Positions 16,657 to 23,700 of a stretch of DNA of 34,936 nt are shown here, in pieces; the stretch's first letter is position 1; each line of letters starts with the position of its first letter. Where the stretch lies: NCBI GenBank assembly GCA_016208165.1, contig JACQYL010000023.1:5969-40904 (forward strand). The letters run 5' to 3'. Under the pieces are notes generated by a model, which was not told the origin of the DNA, did not search any database, and worked only from the letters and a program-made list of their open reading frames with translations. The stretch is from Deltaproteobacteria bacterium. GTDB taxonomy: Bacteria; Desulfobacterota; Desulfarculia; JACQYL01. The position numbers and the translations under genes are program-made.

Positions 16657-18765
16657 ATGCTCATAAACGCCGACAAATCCAATTATAAGATGGTTCGTTT
16701 CGGACGATATGTCCTTTTTGCAGCCGCGGCCTGCCTGCTTTTGATGTCTGCAGCGTCGGATTGCCGGGCCGTGGCGGTGTTGCGGCACAACCTCGACGTA
16801 ACGCTGAGCCCGGGGACACAGGAACTCTCCGGCACGGATACCATGACCGTGCGAACGGGAGGCGAACGGGTGCTGCCGTTCCTCCTGGCGCCCAAAGCGC
16901 GCGTCCAGGCAGTAACTTCTGGTGCACAGGAGGCCGAGTTCGAATTCGACAAGGGCCGGCTCATGGTGCATGTGCCGCCGGACGTGACCGGAGACCCCAT
17001 ACGCCTTCAAGTGACCTACTCCGCCGTCTTCAGTGACCGCGCCCCGGTGGAGCCGCTGAACGATGAGGATCCAGGTTACGGCTTCGTGGGATCTATTTCT
17101 GAAGACGGAGTATTTCTACTGCCGGAAGCCGGGTGGTATCCCGAGCTGCCCGGCGGCATGCCTCTCTTTCTAGTCCGCGTTCGCACGCCTCCCGGGTTCG
17201 ATGCAATCACGTCGGGTAAGCGGTTGGACCGGCGCTTCCGGGAAGGATTGAATCTTTCCGTATGGGAGACTTCGTACCCCGTGGAAGGGCTGACTCTGTG
17301 TGCGGGGAGATATATCGTCCGAGAAGCGCATGTGGGTGATCTGCCGATTTACACGTACTTCTACCCCGGCAACGACGCCTTCTCGGAATCTTACCTCGCG
17401 GCCGCCGCCACATATCTCCGGTTTTATATCGAACTGTTCGGACCTTATCCCTTCGAAAAATTCGCGGTGGTAGAGAACTTCTTTCCTACCGGCTACGGAT
17501 TCCCCTCTTTCACCTTGCTCGGAAGCGAGGTAATTCGCCTTCCCTTTATCGTGAAAACTAGTCTGCCCCATGAAATAGCCCATTCCTGGTGGGGCAACAG
17601 CGTGCTGGTGGCCCCTGATTCCGGCAATTGGTGCGAAGGACTCACGACCTACGTGTCCGACTATCTGCTCAAAGAAAAGGAGTCACCGGAAAAAGCCTAC
17701 GAATACAGGCTCGACATTTTGCGTGACTTTGCGACCCTGGTCGACTCGGAAAACGATATCCCTCTGGATCGCTTCAAGGCTCGTTTCAATCCGGCCCTTC
17801 GGGCGGTGGGCTATGGGAAAAGCGCCATGGTGTTTCACATGCTTCGTCGCCTGGTGGGGGATAAACCTTTCTGGGATGGACTCCGTGAGATGCACCAGTC
17901 CAAGCGGTTTCAATACGTTGCATGGAACGACTTCACCGTGACGTTCGAGAATGAAAGCGGTCTAGATCTGGCCGGTTTCTTCCGCCAATGGATCCAGCGG
18001 TCCGGAGCCCCGTTTATCTCACTCGAAAAAGTGCAACTGCAGCGGAAGGATGGATCGTGGGTCATCGGAGGGAAGATCCTTCAGGAAAAGCCCGCGTATG
18101 ACATGGGGGTCTCTCTGGCAGTGAAAACCGCACAGAAGGACTTTGAAGTTGCGTTGGATGTGAACCGGTTGGAAACTCCTTTTTCGATCGAATCCGCCGA
18201 TGCGCCGATAAAGCTTACGGTGGATCCGGACGCCGAACTGTTCCGCCGGCTGCATCCTTCGGAAATCCCCCCTTGCGTAAACTCAGTAAAGGGTTCACAA
18301 TCCCTCAGTGTGGTGACTTCCAGCGGCCTCACTTCAACCGTTGCCGCGACTTACCTCGATGTGCTAAAAGCTCTGGGGCTTTCCCAAGTCCGCCCCCTGG
18401 GCGAAACTCAAACCGAATCCCTATATGCGCGAGACAGCGATCTCTTGTTCGTTGGTCTTCCCAAAGAAAAACAGATTCGGGCCATTTTGCCCGAGGGCTG
18501 GGAATTCGGGTCGGGCGGCTTTACTGTGGACGGGAAAACATTTGACGATGCGGGGGACCTGCTGTTTGCCGTATTTCGACATCCGAAATTCGAGCGGCGC
18601 GTTGTAGCTGTTCTCTATCCATTGTCAGAGCAGGCGGCCGTCAAAGCTCTAAACAAAATCCCTCACTATGGCAAATATGGGTATCTCGTCTTTTCAAACG
18701 GCAGAAACGAAGCTAAAGGGGTATGGCCGGTGTCGGCGTCGCCGCTCACTCGCACGTTCAACTGA
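16657..18765 (+). CDS. M1 family metallopeptidase, exported
   Basis: A gluzincin of 702 residues. The zinc site HEIAHSWWG (His305, His309) and the third ligand Glu327 in NWCEGLTTY, 18 residues further on, are intact. Upstream, the usual GxMEN aminopeptidase motif is replaced by VVENFFPTG, so only the EN core is kept; substrate handling may differ from classical aminopeptidase N. The N-terminus has basic residues and a hydrophobic stretch (LFAAAACLLLMSAAS) followed by CRA, a signal peptide, so it acts in the periplasm or outside. ATG 16657 is chosen because AGGAGGAG lies nine bases before it; the frame opens earlier but without signal or homology. An M1 peptidase core is followed by a region of about 200 residues I cannot assign. 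Confidence 0.88.
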   Translation: MLINADKSNYKMVRFGRYVLFAAAACLLLMSAASDCRAVAVLRHNLDVTLSPGTQELSGTDTMTVRTGGERVLPFLLAPKARVQAVTSGAQEAEFEFDKGRLMVHVPPDVTGDPIRLQVTYSAVFSDRAPVEPLNDEDPGYGFVGSISEDGVFLLPEAGWYPELPGGMPLFLVRVRTPPGFDAITSGKRLDRRFREGLNLSVWETSYPVEGLTLCAGRYIVREAHVGDLPIYTYFYPGNDAFSESYLAAAATYLRFYIELFGPYPFEKFAVVENFFPTGYGFPSFTLLGSEVIRLPFIVKTSLPHEIAHSWWGNSVLVAPDSGNWCEGLTTYVSDYLLKEKESPEKAYEYRLDILRDFATLVDSENDIPLDRFKARFNPALRAVGYGKSAMVFHMLRRLVGDKPFWDGLREMHQSKRFQYVAWNDFTVTFENESGLDLAGFFRQWIQRSGAPFISLEKVQLQRKDGSWVIGGKILQEKPAYDMGVSLAVKTAQKDFEVALDVNRLETPFSIESADAPIKLTVDPDAELFRRLHPSEIPPCVNSVKGSQSLSVVTSSGLTSTVAATYLDVLKALGLSQVRPLGETQTESLYARDSDLLFVGLPKEKQIRAILPEGWEFGSGGFTVDGKTFDDAGDLLFAVFRHPKFERRVVAVLYPLSEQAAVKALNKIPHYGKYGYLVFSNGRNEAKGVWPVSASPLTRTFN

Positions 18766-18783
18766 TGCGGAAGGATGGCGCCG

Positions 18784-18906
18784 ATGAAATACGTCCTCCA
18801 TGCGGTTTTAGTGGTGATCTCCGTGTCCCTGGCCGTATCTTCCTCAGGAATGGGGCAATCCGTTTCGAAAAACAACTGCGCGGATTACTTGTGGTTATAC
18901 CAGTAG
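18784..18906 (+). CDS. Small secreted peptide candidate (40 codons)
   Basis: A short frame beginning 18 bases after the M1 peptidase stop, with AAGGA eight bases before the ATG. The first 23 residues, MKYVLHAVLVVISVSLAVSS and a few more, form a typical Sec signal peptide with one Lys. The remaining residues end in NNCADYLWLYQ, giving a mature peptide of only about 17 to 20 residues with one Cys. I do not recognise the family. It could be a real small exported protein cotranscribed with the peptidase, or the start of a longer gene that has lost its 3' part. No frame continuation after the TAG was identified. Confidence 0.5.
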   Translation: MKYVLHAVLVVISVSLAVSSSGMGQSVSKNNCADYLWLYQ

Positions 18907-18945
18907 GGAAGATAATACGCGGTCGGAGGCCTCGTATCGGGGCGT

Positions 18946-19932
18946 TTGGCCGTGACCGTACCCCAAACTGAAACTCTCGAAACTCCAAACGTGTTGACCA
19001 TCCAAGATACCATGGTTGCCGAACGACGTTCTTTCACCCATTTCATCCACTGGTTTGCAAGCGAACGCCCGATAGACTGGCGGAAGCGTTTCGGACGCAC
19101 CGCCCGTCTCGAACTGGAGATCGGCTTCGGCCGGGGAGACTATCTTCGCGAGCGCGCGCAGGCCAATCCGGATACGGATGTTGTAGGCGTCGACCTGAAA
19201 TGGAAGCCGCTATTGAAAGCCCTGTCGGACCTCGAACACCATAAGGTGGACAATGCGCGGCTCCTTCAGGTGGACGCCGCTGTTGCCTTGGAAAGGCTTA
19301 TCAGACCTCTGTCCATCGACAACGTGGTTGCCCTTTTTCCTACGCCCTGGCCAAGGGAACAACAGAGCAAACAACGTCTATTTTCCAACGATTTTCTCAA
19401 GCTGCTCAATTCTCGCCTCACGCCGGGCGCGCAGGTTCAGATCGTCACGGATCATGAACGCTTCGCCAAGTGGATCCTCGACCAGGCGGCGGATACGGGT
19501 TTTGCCGTATTCCGGAGAACCATAGGGCCGACTTTTGGAACCAAGTTCGAACGGAAATGGCTCAGGAAGGGCCAGCGGGAATTCCATGAGCTGCTTTTGC
19601 GTAAAGAGATTCACCTGAGCGTACCCCTCAAGGAGGACTCGAACTTGCTCCATTATCATACGGATCGTTTCGCCCCTATAGGTTTTCAGCCGATGGGAGA
19701 AAGATGCGAGCACTACCTCATCGAATTCAAGGATTACCTGTACGATCCCGGACAGCGGAAAGGCCTCGTTCGCGCTTTTGTAGCCGAGGGAAGCCTCCTC
19801 CAGACCGTGTGGATCGAAATCGTCGAAGAGCAGGGAGGCTGGCGGATAAGGCTCCCCAAGGGCTATGGCGTGGTCCCTACCGAGGGAGTGTTTCGAGCGC
19901 TGGAACTCGTGCGAGATCAGGCCGGCAGATGA
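18946..19932 (+). CDS. trmB: tRNA (guanine-N7-)-methyltransferase TrmB with C-terminal extension
   Basis: TrmB methylates G46 in the variable loop of tRNA using S-adenosylmethionine. The SAM motif ELEIGFGRGDYL, VVGVDLK, and the family block LFPTPWPREQQSKQRLFSNDFL are visible, followed by the substrate-recognition segment TKFERKW. The common form of this block is FPDPWPK; the Asp is Thr here. The protein is about 328 residues, roughly 100 longer than many bacterial TrmB; the extra C-terminal part (from about residue 235) has no motif I recognise. The start is uncertain: TTG 18946, GTG 18952 and ATG 19012 are all in frame and none has a strong ribosome site. It is followed by rlmH, another RNA methyltransferase. 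Confidence 0.85.
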   Translation: MAVTVPQTETLETPNVLTIQDTMVAERRSFTHFIHWFASERPIDWRKRFGRTARLELEIGFGRGDYLRERAQANPDTDVVGVDLKWKPLLKALSDLEHHKVDNARLLQVDAAVALERLIRPLSIDNVVALFPTPWPREQQSKQRLFSNDFLKLLNSRLTPGAQVQIVTDHERFAKWILDQAADTGFAVFRRTIGPTFGTKFERKWLRKGQREFHELLLRKEIHLSVPLKEDSNLLHYHTDRFAPIGFQPMGERCEHYLIEFKDYLYDPGQRKGLVRAFVAEGSLLQTVWIEIVEEQGGWRIRLPKGYGVVPTEGVFRALELVRDQAGR

Positions 19933-20001
19933 GTGTGAGGGGATTTCCTGCGCTTTTTGGTTTCAACGAGTCAGAAAGGATCATCATCAGCGGAGAAAAA
20001 T

Positions 20002-20472
20002 ATGGAGGTTCGCGTTCTTTGGGTTGGAAAGACGCAGGAGGATTACCTTCGCGAAGGCCTCAACATCTTCAAATCACGACTCAAACGGTATCTGGACTTT
20101 AAGACCGTGGTCATCAAGGGCGAGAAGATCCCACCTGGAGCCCGAACAGAGCCGCTATTGAAACGAGAAGAACAACGCATATTGGAGGCCTTGGAGCCCG
20201 CCGACAAGGTAGTCGTTCTGGATCCCAAGGGGAAAGCCATGGGCTCCATGGAGTTCAGCAAATTCCTGGGAGGCCTTCAAGACCAAGGGATACGCTCCCT
20301 TGTGTTCGTTCTGGGCAGTTCCATGGGCCTGGGACCCGCAGTGACGGATCGGGCTGAATTCAGGATCAGCCTGTCGCCCATGACGTTTACTCATGAAATG
20401 GCCCGACTGATCCTCCTTGAACAGATCTTTCGGGCCATGACTATTTTAAAGGGAGAGAAGTATCACAAGTAG
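20002..20472 (+). CDS. rlmH: 23S rRNA pseudouridine-1915 N3-methyltransferase RlmH
   Basis: RlmH is a SPOUT-class enzyme that methylates pseudouridine 1915 in helix 69 of 23S rRNA. The 156-residue length equals the family norm. Landmarks are the N-terminal VRVLWVGK, VVVLDPKGKAMGSMEFS, and the C-terminal knot THEMARLILLEQIFRAMTILKGEKYH, ending in the family YHK. The SAM loop usually reads IGGA/IGGS; here it is VLGSSMGLG, a mild variation. ATG 20002 has GGAG six bases before it; the longer open frame overlaps no recognisable domain. It lies 70 bases after trmB, so both may be cotranscribed. Confidence 0.92.
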   Translation: MEVRVLWVGKTQEDYLREGLNIFKSRLKRYLDFKTVVIKGEKIPPGARTEPLLKREEQRILEALEPADKVVVLDPKGKAMGSMEFSKFLGGLQDQGIRSLVFVLGSSMGLGPAVTDRAEFRISLSPMTFTHEMARLILLEQIFRAMTILKGEKYHK

Positions 20473-20477
20473 GTCTC

Positions 20478-20524
20478 CCATTCGCTTCCCCGCACCCCGT
20501 TTGCGTCCACGGAAAGCCGAATGG
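20478..20524. repeat. Nested inverted repeats between convergent genes
   Basis: The 60-base gap between rlmH and the convergent NifU-like gene contains CCATTCG and CGAATGG arms enclosing a second pair, CGCA and TGCG. Either strand could fold into a branched hairpin that ends transcription from both sides. There is no clear T-run, so the terminator role is inferred from position. Confidence 0.35.
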
Positions 20525-20532
20525 ACACACCC

Positions 20533-20754
20533 CTATACGGATTCCACCGCCTCTACGGAAGGAATCTCCTGTTTGAGAATCTTCTCGATGCCCATTTTCA
20601 GAGTCATCTGTGACATGGGGCACCCCCCGCAAGCACCTGTGAGCTTTACCTTTACCACGTTTCCGTCCAAACCCACTAGTTCCACGTTACCGCCGTCCGC
20701 CTGCAGGGCTGGTCGAATCTTGTTTAAAGCGGTTTCTACCTCTTCTCTTGTCAT
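20533..20754 (-). CDS. NifU C-terminal-domain (Nfu) iron-sulfur scaffold protein
   Basis: A 73-residue stand-alone Nfu domain that carries a 4Fe-4S cluster between two subunits and delivers it to target enzymes. The pattern LNKIRPALQADGGNVELV, then KLTGACGGCPMSQMTLK with the CxxC cluster ligands, then the helix ending in IPSVEAV, covers the whole family. The start is ATG 20754, with GGAGGTG eight bases upstream; a longer frame from 20814 adds a stretch without homology. It is alone on the minus strand. The many Fe-S enzymes in the window (SdhB, aconitase, the ferredoxin-like reductase) are typical clients, though none is specified. Confidence 0.93.
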   Translation of the reverse strand: MTREEVETALNKIRPALQADGGNVELVGLDGNVVKVKLTGACGGCPMSQMTLKMGIEKILKQEIPSVEAVESV

Positions 20755-21008
20755 GTTTTCACCTCCGATGGCCCATAGCGCGCCGGCAGATGTGGAATCC
20801 ACAGCCGTCCCCAATCGACCACGCCATGAATTTTGCCTAAGATTTAAATTCTTTGGATGAAGGTCAACAGACGCTTGCCATCCAACGGTAAGAATAATAC
20901 CATATACCTTCTAAAGCAAGGCCATGTCTCCAACTGTCCTAAGGCGCCCTTGCACGCATATGCGGTATAACGCGGGAACGGCTGATGCCGCATCCAGAGG
21001 AACGCCGG

Positions 21009-21437
21009 ATGAAAATCGATATCGAAACCAAGCCCGAAGCTGATCTTCAAGAGCTGGCCCGTCGAGCCGACGAGTCGTCATTCGCCAGACAGCTCGGCCT
21101 GAAAATCCTCGAGGTGGGCCTCGGATACGCCCGAGCCGCTGTCAGAATCAGTCCGGACCGCCACGGAAATCTATTCGGCTATATTCACGGCGCTGCTCTG
21201 TATGCGCTGGCCGACCATGCGGGGTCCGTCTGCGGAAACAGCCTGGACCGCAAAGCGGTGATGATTCAATCCACGATGAGTTTCTTCAAGAACCCCGGCC
21301 TTGAACAGGACCTTCTGGCGGAGGCGCGCGTAGTGCAGGAGGGAAGGAGGACCGGCCATCTCGAGGTAGACATACGCGACGAGATAGGAGAAATACTGGC
21401 TCGCTTTCAGTCAACCATCTATTTTTTTGACGCATAG
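21009..21437 (+). CDS. PaaI-type hotdog-fold thioesterase
   Basis: A 142-residue single-hotdog protein, likely an acyl-CoA thioesterase that hydrolyses or proofreads acyl-CoA, as PaaI does for aryl-CoA. The family block is visible: RHGNLFGYIHGAALYALADHAG, in which NLFGYIHG corresponds to the N..G..HGG active-site helix with Gly-His, followed by the strand QSTMSFFKNPG and the C-terminal RFQSTIYFF. ATG 21009 has GAGGAA eight bases upstream; ATG 20985 in the same frame is an alternative adding eight residues. It lies 15 bases before a periplasmic binding protein gene. The substrate is unknown; detoxifying stalled aromatic or branched acyl-CoA would suit the region. Confidence 0.88.
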   Translation: MKIDIETKPEADLQELARRADESSFARQLGLKILEVGLGYARAAVRISPDRHGNLFGYIHGAALYALADHAGSVCGNSLDRKAVMIQSTMSFFKNPGLEQDLLAEARVVQEGRRTGHLEVDIRDEIGEILARFQSTIYFFDA

Positions 21438-21452
21438 TAATTGAGAGGCGAC

Positions 21453-22457
21453 ATGAATTCCACCATACGCAGAACGGCGCTCTGTTTCATAGCCATTATC
21501 TTTCTGGCCGGCAACCTGACCTGTTCCCACAAGAAACCACTCGCCGGGAACGATAGCCAAACCGCAAGGATCGGACTGTTGCAGATCGTAGACGACCCGC
21601 TGATGGCGGAGAGTCGTCGCGGATTCATCGAGGCCTTCGACGAGGGCCTTCCAACCCTTGGGAGAGAGATTGACGTCGAGTGGGCAAACGCAGAGGGCAG
21701 CAATTTGGCGATCAAACCGATCCTGCTCTCTTTTATTGACGAACCCAAAGATCTTATCGTCACTCTTGGAAGTCCTTGCCTCGACAGGGCTGTTTCCATG
21801 GTAGTTGAAATCCCGGTTGTGTTTGGCGTCACCATCAATCCGATGATTCTGGGCCTGAATATCAACAAACGATCCAACTACCCGAATTTCACGGGCACCT
21901 ACTCAGAACCCCCTCTTGAAGAGTTGGGAGAACTGATGCGCCGCCTGATGCCGAATCTGAAAACAGTGGGTACTGTCTGGAATCCCTCGGAGATCAATTC
22001 CCGTTACGAGATGTACCATCTGAGAAAATTCTGTAAGAAGTACGGCTACGTATTGAAGGAAGCGCGCGTCAGGTCCGTAGATCAGCTGGAGGAAAGAACA
22101 CATCTGCTCCTCGACTATGAACCGGAAGCCGTGGTGATCCTGGCGGACAACACCGTCCTCGAAGGGTTCGACCGGATAGTTCCGCTGATTAAGAAGCGGC
22201 GCATACCTATGTTCACGGATGTACCTACCATCGTGAAGGAAGGCGGCGCCGATTTGGGATGGGGATTCGATTTCTTCGAATGGGGCAAAGAAACCGGACG
22301 GGTATCTCTCGACGTATTGAGCGGCAAAGCACCTTCCGAGATTCCTATCCGGGAGTTTAGCGTCCATCGGCTGGCGATCGAAGTCAAATCGCTTTCAGCC
22401 ATGGGAGTCACGGTGCCTCAGGATCTGCTCGACCGCGCGGACAAGGTCTCAGAATAA
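21453..22457 (+). CDS. TrpX-like ABC substrate-binding protein, unpaired
   Basis: A periplasmic binding protein of 334 residues resembling the TrpX/YtrF-like ABC substrate-binding family. Typical segments are IGLLQIVDDPLMAESRRGF, DLIVTLGSPCL, PVVFGVTINPM, LKTVGTVWNPSEINSRYE and the closing AIEVKSLSAMGVTVP. A hydrophobic leader (LCFIAIIFLAGNL) ends in TCSHKK; the Cys could be a lipid anchor but the lipobox is not canonical. ATG 21453 follows GAGAGG closely. In most genomes the next genes encode a permease and an ATPase; here the next gene is a VOC protein, so the binding protein is orphaned. Amino-acid-like or aromatic ligands are common in the family but not shown here. Confidence 0.88.
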   Translation: MNSTIRRTALCFIAIIFLAGNLTCSHKKPLAGNDSQTARIGLLQIVDDPLMAESRRGFIEAFDEGLPTLGREIDVEWANAEGSNLAIKPILLSFIDEPKDLIVTLGSPCLDRAVSMVVEIPVVFGVTINPMILGLNINKRSNYPNFTGTYSEPPLEELGELMRRLMPNLKTVGTVWNPSEINSRYEMYHLRKFCKKYGYVLKEARVRSVDQLEERTHLLLDYEPEAVVILADNTVLEGFDRIVPLIKKRRIPMFTDVPTIVKEGGADLGWGFDFFEWGKETGRVSLDVLSGKAPSEIPIREFSVHRLAIEVKSLSAMGVTVPQDLLDRADKVSE

Positions 22458-22710
22458 CGTTCCGCAATACAGAGGCCGCACCGATGTGGTTCATGGCTGT
22501 GGGAGCGTTTGGATCCGCCGCCGCATTGGACTACATACCGATCCCGAATGCCGCAAAGCAGTTTTTCCCTGGGTTGAGTGGCGTCCGAGGTGAGGGACCT
22601 CGTGGAGCGCCTGTAACGATGGCCATGGATAAAGGCGCTTCCACGGCAGCTCAGGCTCTAGTGCTCCGGATGATTCGAATCAAAACAAAAGAAGTCGCGG
22701 GAGAAATCGA

Positions 22711-23502
22711 TTGTACAAAGGCATCGACCACATTGCTCTAGCTGCAAAAGACATCGCACAGGCTACCGAGTTTTTTCAATCGGCATTCAAGCTCGATCTG
22801 ATCATGCCCCTTTCGTACCCTGCGGATGGTGTTCATACGAACCTTGTATTCTCCTTAGGCCCCGATAATGAACTCGAACTGATGGGTCCATTGGGAGACC
22901 ATGGGTTTCTGGTGCAGTTTCTGGAAAGGAACGGAGAAGGCCTCCATCATCTGGCCCTGGAAGTGACGGACATAGACCGGCACACCGAGGAACTCGAGCA
23001 AAACGGAGTGCGTGTCTTCGGTCGAACCGACGCCTTGGGAATGCGGTTCACGTTCCTGCATCCGAAATCCACGCTCTTGGTGGGCATGCAACTCATGCAG
23101 AGAAAGCCTCAGAAACCGTCTCGCGATCCTATGATCAAAGGTATCGACTATGTCGCGATTCGAGTGGAGCAGCCCCAGGAGGGACGGCATTTTTTCTTGC
23201 GTCAATTGGGGGCGGACATGGTTTCGAGTGAAAGGGAGCCCGTACTGGATTGTTGGTCCGACCATTTTGTTCTGGGGAAAGCCCATTTCCTTCTGCTGTA
23301 CGACTTTAGGAGCGGTTCTGCCGTCGCGGCGCCGGAAGGACTCCATCACGTGGCCCTGAAAGTGGACAGCCTTTCAGACGCTGTCCGCCACCTCGAACAG
23401 TACAACGTTCTTCCTTTGGAGAACTGGTCCGGAGACCACAGCGCCCTGCTCTCTCCAGACCATACGTTTGGATGTGTGTTCAGGTTGATCCAGCGCTCGT
23501 GA
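22711..23502 (+). CDS. Tandem VOC-fold protein, methylmalonyl-CoA epimerase-like first half
   Basis: The 263 residues form two vicinal-oxygen-chelate domains. The first (about 1-130) resembles methylmalonyl-CoA epimerase, with metal-ligand candidates His7 in GIDHIAL and a His in GLHHLALEV, but ends VGMQLMQ where epimerases have a Glu. The second (about 140-263) repeats the pattern with IDYVAIRV, lacking the first His, and GLHHVALKV. One complete metal site may be built from both halves, as in dioxygenases, or only one half may be active. Epimerase would fit propionate or branched-chain metabolism; the changes make that uncertain. The start is TTG with GGGAG seven bases upstream. The next gene is an acyl-CoA dehydrogenase. 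Confidence 0.75.
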   Translation: MYKGIDHIALAAKDIAQATEFFQSAFKLDLIMPLSYPADGVHTNLVFSLGPDNELELMGPLGDHGFLVQFLERNGEGLHHLALEVTDIDRHTEELEQNGVRVFGRTDALGMRFTFLHPKSTLLVGMQLMQRKPQKPSRDPMIKGIDYVAIRVEQPQEGRHFFLRQLGADMVSSEREPVLDCWSDHFVLGKAHFLLLYDFRSGSAVAAPEGLHHVALKVDSLSDAVRHLEQYNVLPLENWSGDHSALLSPDHTFGCVFRLIQRS

Positions 23503-23564
23503 GGCCGTGAAAGAAGGACTCAGTCCTCGATCAGGCATTCCGGCCATTTTCCTAATGAACTTTT

Positions 23565-23584
23565 TAGCTTTTTAAAATAAGCTA
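23565..23584. promoter_or_regulatory. Operator-like palindrome in AT-rich stretch before acyl-CoA dehydrogenase
   Basis: TAGCTT and AAGCTA form perfect 6-base arms around eight A/T bases in an AT-rich island (23556-23610). TATAAA follows at 23589 and could be a -10 box, placing the palindrome over the -35 region. A TetR- or GntR-type repressor site is plausible but no regulator is in the window. Confidence 0.35.
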
Positions 23585-23620
23585 TTGTTATAAAACATGA
23601 AATTGAATTAGAACTAAGCA

Positions 23621-23633
23621 AACGCATAGCGTT
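23621..23633. repeat. Short palindrome AACGC-ATA-GCGTT
   Basis: A perfect 5+3+5 inverted repeat between the AT-rich island and the dehydrogenase start. It could be a downstream operator in the leader; its shortness makes chance likely. Confidence 0.2.
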
Positions 23634-23700
23634 GCGTTTCCAATCCGCAGCAGATGCCTAGCCTTTACCGATTCAATTGACACTATAAAGGAGGGGGGCC

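Noticed and set aside
22484-22741. 85-codon frame between the TrpX-like gene and the VOC gene
   Set aside because: No ribosome site of note, no family resemblance, and it overlaps the well-supported VOC start by about 30 bases.
23677-23682. Perfect TTGACA before the dehydrogenase at 23701
   Set aside because: It is only about 18 bases before the start codon and overlaps the space needed for the ribosome site, so it cannot act as a -35 box for this gene.
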